Shown: in pieces, positions 18,624 to 27,387 of the stretch | Layout: each line of letters starts with the position of its first letter | Position numbering within the stretch: position 1 is the first letter of the stretch | NCBI GenBank assembly: GCA_947475895.1 | Contig: CANJMF010000011.1 | Span: 1 to 64,000 of the forward strand | Origin: Fidelibacterota bacterium | GTDB lineage: Bacteria > Pseudomonadota > Alphaproteobacteria > Rhodospirillales > Rhodospirillaceae | Length of the DNA: 64,000 nucleotides | Reading direction: 5' to 3' | Notes under the pieces: model-generated | Told to the model about the DNA's origin: nothing | Seen by the model: the letters and a program-made list of their open reading frames with translations, nothing else | Databases searched by the model: none | Made by a program: the position numbers and the translations under genes

Positions 18624-18657
18624 AAAACGGCGGCTCCTTTAGAGGGGCCGCCGTTTT
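18624..18657. terminator. Bidirectional rho-independent terminator
   Basis: A 14-bp stem (18624-18637 with 18644-18657, one T-G wobble) with a 6-base loop and A/T runs on both sides (AAAA before, TTTT after). It lies between the PEP-CTERM gene and the convergent mrcA gene, so it can end both transcripts. Confidence 0.9.
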
Positions 18658-18671
18658 CGTTTATGCGAGGA

Positions 18672-21200
18672 CTAGTAGAGTCCGCCGGCGCTGGGTGCGT
18701 TAGGCGTGTTGCCGCCTTCGGACGGATCGGACTGATCCATGATCGTCACTTGCGTATCGGGTGACGTGCCTTCCTTGAAGGCTTCCAGGATCACTTTGGA
18801 ATCCCCCGGCGCGGCGGGGCGGCCGGTGTCGTGATTGACGCGCACGAGGCTGACACCCGGCGGCACGCGGAACGGCGTGGCGGGTTTTCCTTTGAGCGCC
18901 GCGATCATGAAATCGCGAAAGATCGGTGCTGCCACCGTGGCGCCCTGCTCGTGCAGACCAAGTGTGCGCGGCTCGTCGAAGCCCACGAACACGCCGGCCA
19001 CGAGATCGGGCGAGAAGCCCATGAACCACACATCGTTGACGTCGCTGGAGGTTCCGGTTTTGCCGGCGATGGGTTTGCCGACAGCGCGCACGGATACGCC
19101 GGTGCCGCGCTCGACCACGCCCTCCATCATGTGCACGACTTGATAGATGCTGGCGGGATTGGCCAGTTGCTCGCGCGTGTCAGGCAGTTGCGGGGGACCT
19201 TGGCCGTTCCAGGCGTCGGCCTTGCAGGTGTCGCAGGGGCGCGCGTCCTGGCGGAAAATGGTTACGCCGTTACGATCCTGTACGCGGTCGATGAGCGTCG
19301 GTGACAACTTCCGGCCGCCGTTGACGAGTTCCGCGTAGGCCGCTGTGAACCGCATCACGTTGGTGACTTCGGCGCCGAGAGAGTTGGCGAGGTTGGTCGG
19401 CATTTTGTCGACCACACCGAACTTCTCGGCCAGCGCGCCGATCTTATCCATGCCCACCGCTTGCGCGATGCGGACGGTGATGAGGTTGAGCGATTTCTCG
19501 AGCCCGATGCGGACGGTGGTGCGGCCCATGAATTCGCCGGTCTCGTAATTCTTTGGCTTCCACTTGGGGAGGCCCGGACCTTGATCCATGACGAAGGGCG
19601 CATCGAGCACCAGTGTCGACGGCGTGAAGCCGGCTTCCATGGCCGCGAGATAAACGAACGGTTTGAACGCCGAACCCGGTTGGCGCAACGCTTGCGTCGC
19701 GCGATTGAATTGCGATCCGGCGTAAGAGAAGCCGCCGTCCATGGCGAGGATGCGGCCGGTATGCGGATCTAAGGCCACGGCCGCGCCTTGGATCTGCGGG
19801 ATTTGGCGCAGAGCGAACGTGCCCTCGGGGAAGGCAACGCCTTCGCTGTTGGCTTTGAGGGCTTCGACGATGACGACGTCGCCCACGTGCAGCACTTGCG
19901 TGGCGGCCGCGACAGCCGCGCCGACAGCTTGGTCAGGAAGCCATTGGCGCGCCCACTTGAGTTCGCTTAACGAAATGGTGCCGGTGGTGCCGCTGCGCAG
20001 CGTGATGACGGCTTTATCGGCAGCGACCGCTTGCACGGCGGCAAGCTGCCAGGTGTCGAGCAAGCCCGCTGGATTTTGAACCTGCGTAAATTGCGAGGCC
20101 GCATTGGCGCCCGACAATTTGGTGACGGGGCCGCGATACCCATGGCGGCGATCATAAGAAATCAAACCGTCGCGCAAGGCTTTATTGGCGTATTTCTGAA
20201 AGGTCGGGTCGAGGGACGTGCGCACCGACAAGCCGCCTTTATAGAGCGCGGTCTCGCCGAACTTTTGCGCCAACTCGCGGCGGACGTTTTCAGCGAAGTA
20301 ATCGCCTTCGGCCACCACTTCGGTTTCATCGCGATTGCGCACCGTGATCGGCTCGGCGCGCGCGGCTTTGGCTTCAGCGGACGTGATGAGGTTATCGTCC
20401 GCCATGCGGCCGATGACGTAATCGCGGCGGTCGCGGGCTTCTTCCGGACGGCGTGTGGGGTTGTAGTTGTTGGGCGCTTTGGCGAGGCCGGCCAGGAAGG
20501 CAGCTTCGGACACCGTCAGCTCGTTGAGCGACTTGTTGAAGTAATTCATGGACGCGGCGGCGACACCGTAGGCGCCGAAGCCGAGATACTGCTGGTTTAG
20601 ATAAAGTTCGAGAATGTGGTCTTTGGTGAAGGCGCGCTCGATGCGCAAAGACAAGATCGCTTCGCGGATTTTACGATCGATGCTGTATTCGCGCGTACCG
20701 CCCAAAAGGAAGTTCTGCGCCACCTGCTGCGTGATGGTGGAAGCGCCTTTGATGCGCTTGTCGCTGCCGGTGGCTTTCTCGAACACGGCGATGGTGGAGG
20801 CGCGCATGAGGCCGACGACATCGATACCGGGGTGTTCGTAGAAGCGCTGGTCTTCGGACGCGACGAAGGCGTCGATGACGCGCTTGGGGATCGCCTTGAT
20901 GGGAACGAACACGCGCCCTTCGATGGCGTACTCGGTGATCAGGCGTCCGTCGCCGGCGTAGACCCGCGTCATCACCGGCGGATCGTAGGTGGCCAGTTGG
21001 TGATAATCGGGAAGACCGCGACTGAAGTGATAGAAAACGAAAACCAGTCCAGCGCCGCCCAGGAAAACGGCCACCATGACGGCGGCAAAGCCAACCATGA
21101 GCCAGGTCTTCAGCGCATCGCCCCGGATGGATTTGGGCTTAAGCCGCGCCGGCTTCTTGGCCGATGGAGAAATGGGGGGGTTGGCAGCGCTCGGTTCCAT
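18672..21200 (-). CDS. mrcA: Penicillin-binding protein 1A (bifunctional peptidoglycan synthase)
   Basis: An 842-residue class A PBP that polymerises glycan strands and crosslinks peptides in the periplasm. It has a short cytoplasmic N-terminus, one membrane anchor (about residues 32-57), a GT51 transglycosylase domain with FVASEDQRFYEHPG (catalytic Glu, about 110-124), an OB-like insert, and a transpeptidase domain with the SxxK serine in RQPGSAFKPF (about 510) and KTGTSS (about 725). The start ATG at 21200 gives MEPSAANPPIS. It follows the amidase gene by 75 bases on the same strand, a conserved order in alphaproteobacteria. Confidence 0.95.
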   Translation of the reverse strand: MEPSAANPPISPSAKKPARLKPKSIRGDALKTWLMVGFAAVMVAVFLGGAGLVFVFYHFSRGLPDYHQLATYDPPVMTRVYAGDGRLITEYAIEGRVFVPIKAIPKRVIDAFVASEDQRFYEHPGIDVVGLMRASTIAVFEKATGSDKRIKGASTITQQVAQNFLLGGTREYSIDRKIREAILSLRIERAFTKDHILELYLNQQYLGFGAYGVAAASMNYFNKSLNELTVSEAAFLAGLAKAPNNYNPTRRPEEARDRRDYVIGRMADDNLITSAEAKAARAEPITVRNRDETEVVAEGDYFAENVRRELAQKFGETALYKGGLSVRTSLDPTFQKYANKALRDGLISYDRRHGYRGPVTKLSGANAASQFTQVQNPAGLLDTWQLAAVQAVAADKAVITLRSGTTGTISLSELKWARQWLPDQAVGAAVAAATQVLHVGDVVIVEALKANSEGVAFPEGTFALRQIPQIQGAAVALDPHTGRILAMDGGFSYAGSQFNRATQALRQPGSAFKPFVYLAAMEAGFTPSTLVLDAPFVMDQGPGLPKWKPKNYETGEFMGRTTVRIGLEKSLNLITVRIAQAVGMDKIGALAEKFGVVDKMPTNLANSLGAEVTNVMRFTAAYAELVNGGRKLSPTLIDRVQDRNGVTIFRQDARPCDTCKADAWNGQGPPQLPDTREQLANPASIYQVVHMMEGVVERGTGVSVRAVGKPIAGKTGTSSDVNDVWFMGFSPDLVAGVFVGFDEPRTLGLHEQGATVAAPIFRDFMIAALKGKPATPFRVPPGVSLVRVNHDTGRPAAPGDSKVILEAFKEGTSPDTQVTIMDQSDPSEGGNTPNAPSAGGLY

Positions 21201-21275
21201 GGCCGCTCTCTAACATATTCTGGAGATTTTACTCGTCTTTCGTCGCGGAAAATTGCGGCAAAAGTGAGTAGTAGC

Positions 21276-22535
21276 CTAACGCAGCGCGGTGCGGGCTGTT
21301 CCGAGGTGAGTCTCGACGCCCCGCAGCACGGCCGACATCAGCTTGGCCCGATAGGGCTCGAGCTTGAGGGCGGCTTCATCTTCCTTGTTCGACAGGTACC
21401 CCATCTCGATGAGGATCGACGGAATATCAGGGGACTTGAGCACGGCGAAACGGGCGAAGCGGTGGACGTGGCGCAAAAGCGTGGTTTCGCGTTGAAGCTC
21501 GCCGATGAGTTTTCCCGCGAGCTTGGTGGCCAGGTTCATGCTTTCGCGCTGGGCCAGGTCGACCAGGATGTGACGCACTTCCTGGCTTTCACGGCTGAGA
21601 TCGATGCCGATGATGCGGTCGGCGCTGTTTTCCTGCTCGGCCAGGTCCGCGGCCTCTTTGTCGGAGGCGTTGTCGGAGAGCGTGTAAACCGAAAGCCCGC
21701 GAATGGTTTTGTCGGCGATGGCGTCGGCATGCAGCGAAATGAACAAATCGGCTTGAACATTGTGGGCAAGCTCGCGCCGCTCGGCCAAGCCCAGCGACAC
21801 GTCGCGGTCGCGGGTCAGTACGGCCTTGTAGCGCCCGGTCGCCTCGAACTTGGCTTTGAGCTGCTGGGCCGCTGCCAGGGTGATGATTTTCTCGTAAATG
21901 CCGCTGCGCCCGATGGTGCCGGGATCGACGCCGCCATGACCGGGATCGATCATGACGACGATCTTGTTCTTGGGCACCGGCGCGACCGGCTGGCTGACGG
22001 GCTGAATTTGCGTGCTGGCAGTGGCGAAGCGGCCTGTGCCGATGCGGTGCTGGGGCCCGAGCGACGCCATGAAATTGGGGCGCGTGGTGGTTTCGAAATC
22101 CATGACCAGGCGCACGGACTGATCGGCGGACGGCGGTATAACGAAAGCGCTTTTCACAACGGCGGGGCCGTTGAGGTCGATGACCATGCGGCCGTTGCCG
22201 CCTTGGAACAGGCCAAAGTGCACGGCTTTGACGACGCCGACGGGGTTGGCCGTGGTGTCGGGCGCGACGGTCCAATCCAGCTCGGGCAGGTCGACCACGA
22301 CCCGGTAAGGATTGGCCAGGCGGAAAGCGCTGAAATCGAGGCTTTCGGACAGCTCGAGGACCAGGCGGGTATGGGTGCCGTGATCGTGCAGGCGGATCGC
22401 CGACGCGATGCCCATGGCGCGCGCGAGCTGCGGCGCGAACGTGACGGCGGCGCCGGCAGCGAGCACGGTCCGGCGCGAAATTCGGCGGGATTTTTTGTTA
22501 TTTATCAATGTATTAAACGACTCTTCGGAACACAT
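21276..22535 (-). CDS. N-acetylmuramoyl-L-alanine amidase (AmiC-like), Tat-exported
   Basis: A zinc amidase that cuts the bond between MurNAc and the stem peptide, used in cell separation. I start it at the ATG at 22535 (419 residues), so that the twin-arginine signal SRRISRRTVLAAGAAV is near the N-terminus, with cleavage after ARA. A longer reading from 22610 is open but would put 25 extra residues before it. An AMIN domain (about residues 45-150) precedes an Amidase_3 domain with MIDPGHGGVDPGTIG, SLHADAIAD and the catalytic Glu in SILIEMGYLSN. It pairs with mrcA in a cell-wall operon. Confidence 0.92.
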   Translation of the reverse strand: MCSEESFNTLINNKKSRRISRRTVLAAGAAVTFAPQLARAMGIASAIRLHDHGTHTRLVLELSESLDFSAFRLANPYRVVVDLPELDWTVAPDTTANPVGVVKAVHFGLFQGGNGRMVIDLNGPAVVKSAFVIPPSADQSVRLVMDFETTTRPNFMASLGPQHRIGTGRFATASTQIQPVSQPVAPVPKNKIVVMIDPGHGGVDPGTIGRSGIYEKIITLAAAQQLKAKFEATGRYKAVLTRDRDVSLGLAERRELAHNVQADLFISLHADAIADKTIRGLSVYTLSDNASDKEAADLAEQENSADRIIGIDLSRESQEVRHILVDLAQRESMNLATKLAGKLIGELQRETTLLRHVHRFARFAVLKSPDIPSILIEMGYLSNKEDEAALKLEPYRAKLMSAVLRGVETHLGTARTALR

Positions 22536-23074
22536 CTGGACGCTTGCAAACCTACAGGTCCAAGGCGAAATACACCGAAAGGTCGCCCCTAACCCCTTGA
22601 CTCTGAACAAGATACACCACTTTGCCGAGTCGCGTCCAGCCGCTTACACGCTTAACCCTGTGTCACCCTTGGGCGGGGTGGGGAATTAGGCGTTGTCACT
22701 CGGCTCCCTCCACGTCTATGGTGATGGGGTACGGTCGTTCCGGCGCAGCCCCCGGACTCATTGAGTCCTTTGGGTTTTTTGTGCGGATACGGCCCAACGT
22801 CCCTGGCCAAGGTTGGCATTCTGCCAACTACAACCAGACAACCTGTTTCGGGGGCCTGGTGTGCCGACAGCCTCGCTGACATTCCACTCGCCGCATGTGA
22901 ATTGCGTCTGCGCTTATCCGCGCCGGACTCAAGCTCTGCGCGCCGAGCGTCAGCCGGTTCGGTCCTTCGCTCTCATTTTTATTTCACCCACTTCCCGCGG
23001 ACGCGCCTCTTCGGCTTTGCCACTGGCAACGCCTCTGTGCGCGGACACCGCGGCGTCACGGAGTACCGGAGACT
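22536..23074 (+). promoter_or_regulatory. Region between the amidase and rne: probable long rne leader
   Basis: This 540-base stretch has no convincing gene on either strand. It must hold the divergent promoters of the amidase and rne. It contains a hairpin followed by six T (22751-22780): GGACTC/GAGTCC with loop ATT, optionally extended by CCC/GGG. That looks like an attenuator or the end of a short transcript. RNase E genes usually have long structured leaders that the enzyme itself cleaves to limit its synthesis, so a similar role here is plausible. Confidence 0.45.
22751..22780 (+). terminator. Terminator-like hairpin in the rne leader
   Basis: A 6-bp stem (22754-22759 with 22763-22768) is nested in a possible CCC/GGG outer stem (22751-22753 with 22772-22774) and is followed by TTTTTT at 22775-22780. 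It is about 300 bases upstream of the rne start codon. It may be an attenuator or the end of a small RNA. Confidence 0.45.
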
Positions 23075-26000
23075 ATGGTCAAAAGAATGCTTATGGACGC
23101 CACACACCCGGAAGAGACCCGGGTTGTGGTTCTGGATGGAACGCGCCTTGAGGAATTTGATGTAGAGACATCAACTAAGAAGCAGATCAAAGGGAACATC
23201 TATCTGGCCAAAGTGGTCAGAGTTGAACCCTCGCTTCAGGCGGCGTTTGTAGACTACGGCGGAAACCGGCACGGCTTCCTCGCCTTCAGCGAAATCCACC
23301 CGGATTACTATCAGATCCCTGTTGCGGACCGCGAACGCCTGATGGCGGAAGAGGAACGTCAGGAAGAAGACGATCGCCGCCGCGAAGCCAATCGCGAGCG
23401 CAATCGCGGCCGCGGGCGTGGGCAAAGTCCCGACGCGGAACACGGTCACGACGAGCACGCGCCAGAGCACACGCACGAACAGGGCGGCGAAGCGCCGCAC
23501 GACACGCACGCGGCGGACGACCATGCGCATGACCACGATCACACACACGATCACACACACGATCACGGGCATGATCACGACCATCACGATGACCACCATC
23601 ATGACGATGGGCACGGCGAAATTCCGCTGGCGTTCATTCCGCCGGCGATCACGTCGGAAGTTATTCACGACGACCACGATCATGAAGACGATCACAGCCA
23701 CGACACGACCGATGCTGCTTCGCACGAAGGACACAACGTTGAGTCGATCGAGACGCGCGATGTGCCTCCGCCCGAAACCGTCGGCGGCGAACCGTCGCAT
23801 GACGAGCCATCGGCATCGACCGAAGCGCAACATGTCACCGAAAATCATGACGCGGGAGTCCACGACGTGCCCGCTGAGTCAAAAGCCTCGACGGTGGAAA
23901 CCGTGGGCGGCGATGAAGATGAAGACGAAGAAGGTGCCGCCGACGACAATCGTCGCCGTCGTTTCGTGGCCTCGCGTCACTACAAGATTCAGGAAGTCAT
24001 CAAGCGCCGCCAGATCATGCTGATCCAGGTGGTGAAGGAAGAACGCGGCACCAAAGGCGCGGCGCTCACGACCTTCCTATCGTTGGCCGGCCGCTACTGC
24101 GTGCTGATGCCGAACTCGGCCCGTGGCGGCGGGGTTTCGCGCAAGATCACGAGCGCACAAGATCGCCGACGCCTGAAGGCCATTCTGGGCGATCTGGAAT
24201 TGCCCGGAAACATGGCGGTGATTTTGCGCACCGCCGGAGCGGAGCGCAACAAAGCCGAAATCAAGCGCGACTACGAATATCTGCAGCGCACGTGGAATCA
24301 AATCCGCGAAGTGACGATGACCAGCCGCGCGCCGGCTTTGATCCACGAAGAAGCGAGCCTGATCAAACGCGCGATCCGCGACATCTACAGCCGCGACATC
24401 GAAGAAGTGTGGGTTGACGGCGAAGAAGGCTACAAGACCGCCAAAGACTTCATGAAGACGCTGACGCCGAGCCACGCCAAAAAGGTGCAGCGCTACAAGG
24501 ACGACATTATTCCCCTCTTCCACCGCTATCAGGTGGAAACGCAGATGGAATCGATCAACAGCCCGGTTGTGCAATTGCGTTCGGGCGGATCGATCGTGTT
24601 CGGTCAAACGGAAGCGCTTGTCGCCATCGACGTGAACTCGGGCCGCGCAACCAAAGAGCGGCACATCGAAGAGACGGCCTACAAGACCAACATGGAAGCC
24701 GCCGAGGAAATCGCACGCCAATTGCGTCTGCGCGATCTCGCGGGCTTGGTGGTCATCGACTTCATCGACATGGAAGACAACCGCAACAACCACGCGGTTG
24801 AACGTAAACTGAAAGAAGCGCTGAAAGCCGACCGCGCCCGCATCCAAGTGGGACGCATCAGCCACTTTGGTTTGCTGGAACTCTCGCGCCAACGTCTGCG
24901 CCCAAGCCTCATCGAAGCCAACTTCCGTGTGTGCGCCCATTGCACAGGCACGGGCATGGTGCGTTCGACGGAATCCGCCGCCGTCTATTCCTTGCGCATG
25001 CTGGAAGAAGAAGGCGTGCGTCAGCGCTCGAGCGAAATCACAATCACGACGCATCCCGACGTCGCGCTGTATCTGCTGAACTATAAGCGCGAAGCCTTGG
25101 CCGCCGTGGAAAGCCGTTACGGCTTGAAGGTTTACGTGCTGGGCGATCCGTCGCTGGTACCGCCGAACTTGCGCCTCGACCGCGTGAAGGCCGTGCGTGC
25201 TATCGGTGAAGACGGCCATGAAGTGGTGCCGAGCCCACGCGAAGCGTTGCCGCTTCCGGTACCCGTGCACGAGCCGGATGAAGCCGACGAAGCGGAAGAA
25301 GCCGACGAAGCAGAAAATGAGCGTCCGAATGAGGGGCCGCGCCATCATCGCGAAGGCCGCCCGCAACACGACGGCAATCGCGATGGAAATCGCGACGGTA
25401 ACCGTGATGGAAACCGCGACGGAAATCGTGACGGCAACCGCGACGCAAACCGCGATGCCGACGGCGGCCGCAAGCGTCGCCGCCGTCGTAGACGTCGCGG
25501 CGGTGCTGAAAACCCGCGCGATCCGCAGCAAGAGGGACAACACGCCGGAGAAAACGGCGGCGAGCATCATCATGAAGCGCGCGCCGAAGGTGGCGTGGAA
25601 GCTCATGCCGGTCATGCAAACGACGATCAACAACCGCACGACGGGGCTGTGCGCCCTGAAGGCGATAGCAACGGCGACGGACGTCCGCCGCGCGACGGCG
25701 AAGGCCGCAAACGCCGCCGTGGCCGCCGCGGTGGTCGCAGACGCCGCCGTGACGGCGAGCCCGGCTTCCAACGCGCGGAAGGCGATTTGACCGCGCCGCA
25801 TATTGAAACAGTCGACGGTGGCCCGTCGGGCGACAACGTCGATCACCAGATGGATCTGCCGACCGAAGTGGTTTCCGAAATTCGTGTGGCATCGGGTGCG
25901 GATGAATCCGCGCAAGCCGACGCCGCGCCGCGCGGCTTCTTCCGCGCGCTGAAGGAAACCGTGATCGGCCGCCGCACCGAAGTCTCGGAACCGGCACCGC

Positions 26001-26176
26001 AAGCGCCCATCGCGCAAGCGGCTCCGCCACCGCCGCCACCCGCACCGGCTCCTGTACAGGCGGCTCCCGTTCAGGCCGCTCCTGTCCAGGCGCAAGCGCC
26101 ACAGCCGGTCGCGCAAGCTGCGCCGGATGATCCGGCGCAACCGCCCCGCAAGGGCTGGTGGAGCGCACCAGAATAA
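23075..26176 (+). CDS. rne: Ribonuclease E with a histidine-rich S1 insertion
   Basis: A 1033-residue endonuclease, core of the RNA degradosome. The S1 domain is split: it starts at residue 35 (KKQIKGNIYLAKVVRVEPS), breaks at about 90, and resumes at about 300 (RHYKIQEVIKRRQIMLIQ). The roughly 210-residue insert holds a stretch with dozens of His and Asp (about 122-222). The catalytic region has VAIDVNSGRAT (Asp about 517) and VVIDFIDMEDNRN. The zinc-link CAHC is at about 619-622. The C-terminal tail is disordered and Arg-rich, with six NRDG-type repeats (about 767-790). The start ATG at 23075 follows CCGGAG. Confidence 0.95.
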   Translation: MVKRMLMDATHPEETRVVVLDGTRLEEFDVETSTKKQIKGNIYLAKVVRVEPSLQAAFVDYGGNRHGFLAFSEIHPDYYQIPVADRERLMAEEERQEEDDRRREANRERNRGRGRGQSPDAEHGHDEHAPEHTHEQGGEAPHDTHAADDHAHDHDHTHDHTHDHGHDHDHHDDHHHDDGHGEIPLAFIPPAITSEVIHDDHDHEDDHSHDTTDAASHEGHNVESIETRDVPPPETVGGEPSHDEPSASTEAQHVTENHDAGVHDVPAESKASTVETVGGDEDEDEEGAADDNRRRRFVASRHYKIQEVIKRRQIMLIQVVKEERGTKGAALTTFLSLAGRYCVLMPNSARGGGVSRKITSAQDRRRLKAILGDLELPGNMAVILRTAGAERNKAEIKRDYEYLQRTWNQIREVTMTSRAPALIHEEASLIKRAIRDIYSRDIEEVWVDGEEGYKTAKDFMKTLTPSHAKKVQRYKDDIIPLFHRYQVETQMESINSPVVQLRSGGSIVFGQTEALVAIDVNSGRATKERHIEETAYKTNMEAAEEIARQLRLRDLAGLVVIDFIDMEDNRNNHAVERKLKEALKADRARIQVGRISHFGLLELSRQRLRPSLIEANFRVCAHCTGTGMVRSTESAAVYSLRMLEEEGVRQRSSEITITTHPDVALYLLNYKREALAAVESRYGLKVYVLGDPSLVPPNLRLDRVKAVRAIGEDGHEVVPSPREALPLPVPVHEPDEADEAEEADEAENERPNEGPRHHREGRPQHDGNRDGNRDGNRDGNRDGNRDGNRDANRDADGGRKRRRRRRRRGGAENPRDPQQEGQHAGENGGEHHHEARAEGGVEAHAGHANDDQQPHDGAVRPEGDSNGDGRPPRDGEGRKRRRGRRGGRRRRRDGEPGFQRAEGDLTAPHIETVDGGPSGDNVDHQMDLPTEVVSEIRVASGADESAQADAAPRGFFRALKETVIGRRTEVSEPAPQAPIAQAAPPPPPPAPAPVQAAPVQAAPVQAQAPQPVAQAAPDDPAQPPRKGWWSAPE

Positions 26177-26203
26177 AACGTTCGTACTTTGATGAACTCA
26201 TTC

Positions 26204-26234
26204 TCGCCGACGAAGTTTTCCGCTTCGTCGGCGA
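26204..26234. terminator. Hairpin between rne and the convergent aminotransferase
   Basis: A perfect 12-bp stem (26204-26215 with 26223-26234) with a 7-base loop lies 28 bases after the rne stop and 8 bases before the aminotransferase stop. T-runs are weak on both sides (TTTT at 26240-26243 in the plus direction), so termination may depend on the stem and coupling. Confidence 0.65.
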
Positions 26235-26241
26235 AATGCTT

Positions 26242-27387
26242 TTAGCGCCACTTACGTAAGCGCGCGCAGGCTTCTTCCATGTCGGGCGTTGAGCCCGCGA
26301 ACGAGAAGCGGACGAAGTGCCGGCCTTCGAACGGATCGAAGTCAATGCCGGGTGTCGTCGCGATCCCGGCTTCGTTCAGCATGCGTTTGCAGAAGTCTTG
26401 CGCGTCGTCGGTAAGCTTGGCGACATCGGCATAGAGATAGAACGCACCGTCCGCCGGTGCGAGTTTATCGAACCCCAGCGCAGGCAACTGCGCGAGCAGC
26501 ACTTCACGATTGCGGGCGTAGCGCGCGACGTTGGCTTCAAGTTCGTCGCGGCAATCAAAGACCGCGAGCGCCGCGTGCTGCGATACGGTGGGCGGCGAGA
26601 TGAACAGGTTTTGCGCGAGGCATTCCATGCTGCGGCGCAGATCCGGCGGGATTACAAGCCAACCCACGCGCCAGCCGGTCATGCTGAAATACTTGGAGAA
26701 ACTATTCACCACGATGGCATTTTCGCTCAACCCGGCGGCGGTCGTGACTTTCTGGCCGTAGGTGATGCCGTGATAAATTTCGTCGGAGATCAGGCGCACG
26801 CCGTTCTTTTCGCAGAACTCCGCCAGCGCCACGAACTCGTCGTGCAGCATCACGGTGCCGGTGGGATTGGCGGGGCTTGCGATGATAAGGCCATCGGGCA
26901 AACGCGACATTTTCTTCAAATGATCGATGGTGGGCTGATAGCGCGTCGATGCATCCACGGGGATCAACTCGGGATGCACACCGAAACTTTTCAGGATGTG
27001 GCGATAGGCGGGATACCCGGGCGCGGCCAGGGCCACGCGATCACCGGCTTCGAACGCACTCAGAAAAGCCAATACGAAACCGCCCGATGATCCCGTGGTG
27101 ACAAAGATGCTTTCGGCCGAAACGGTGACGCCATACATCTCTTGATAGTGGGCGGCGATGCGCTCGCGCAGCGGCGGAATGCCGTGGGCCAGCGTGTAGC
27201 CCAAGGCATCCCCCTGCAGTGCTTTTTCGATGCGCGCCAACGCCGCGCGGGGAATACCGGTGGAGGGTTGGCCCACTTCAAGGTGAATGATGCTGCGTCC
27301 GGCGCGCTCCAAGGCCGCCGCGTCACCCATGACGTCCATCACCATGAAGGGCGGAACTTGTCCTCGGGTTGCGATCTTGAATGCCAT
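26242..27387 (-). CDS. Class I/II pyridoxal-phosphate aminotransferase
   Basis: A 381-residue aminotransferase of the aspartate-aminotransferase fold; the substrate is not evident. The PLP lysine is in VVNSFSKYFSMTGWRVGW (about residue 230), ASPANPTG binds the cofactor ring region (about 165), and the substrate-carboxylate arginine is in HFVRFSFAGS near the end. The start is the ATG at 27387 (MAFKIATRGQVPPF); its A overlaps the stop of the upstream gene (TAATG), so the two are coupled. The gene is convergent with rne. It could be an alanine- or aromatic-type enzyme. Confidence 0.9.
   Translation of the reverse strand: MAFKIATRGQVPPFMVMDVMGDAAALERAGRSIIHLEVGQPSTGIPRAALARIEKALQGDALGYTLAHGIPPLRERIAAHYQEMYGVTVSAESIFVTTGSSGGFVLAFLSAFEAGDRVALAAPGYPAYRHILKSFGVHPELIPVDASTRYQPTIDHLKKMSRLPDGLIIASPANPTGTVMLHDEFVALAEFCEKNGVRLISDEIYHGITYGQKVTTAAGLSENAIVVNSFSKYFSMTGWRVGWLVIPPDLRRSMECLAQNLFISPPTVSQHAALAVFDCRDELEANVARYARNREVLLAQLPALGFDKLAPADGAFYLYADVAKLTDDAQDFCKRMLNEAGIATTPGIDFDPFEGRHFVRFSFAGSTPDMEEACARLRKWR

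Noticed and set aside
20616-22592. 658-residue open frame antisense to mrcA and the amidase
   Set aside because: It covers two well-identified genes on the other strand, and its residues are the typical His/Arg/Gly-rich shadow of GC-rich genes.
23540-23620. Possible CRISPR-like or satellite array (CACGATCACACA repeats)
   Set aside because: The repeats are in frame within rne, encode His-Asp, and have no spacers.
25373-25455. 12-base tandem repeats as a CRISPR or regulatory array
   Set aside because: In frame in rne, no spacers, unit equals four codons (NRDG).
24077-26140. 687-residue open frame antisense to rne
   Set aside because: It mirrors the GC-rich coding frame of RNase E, has low-complexity Arg-rich composition and no recognisable domain; the rne frame is certain.
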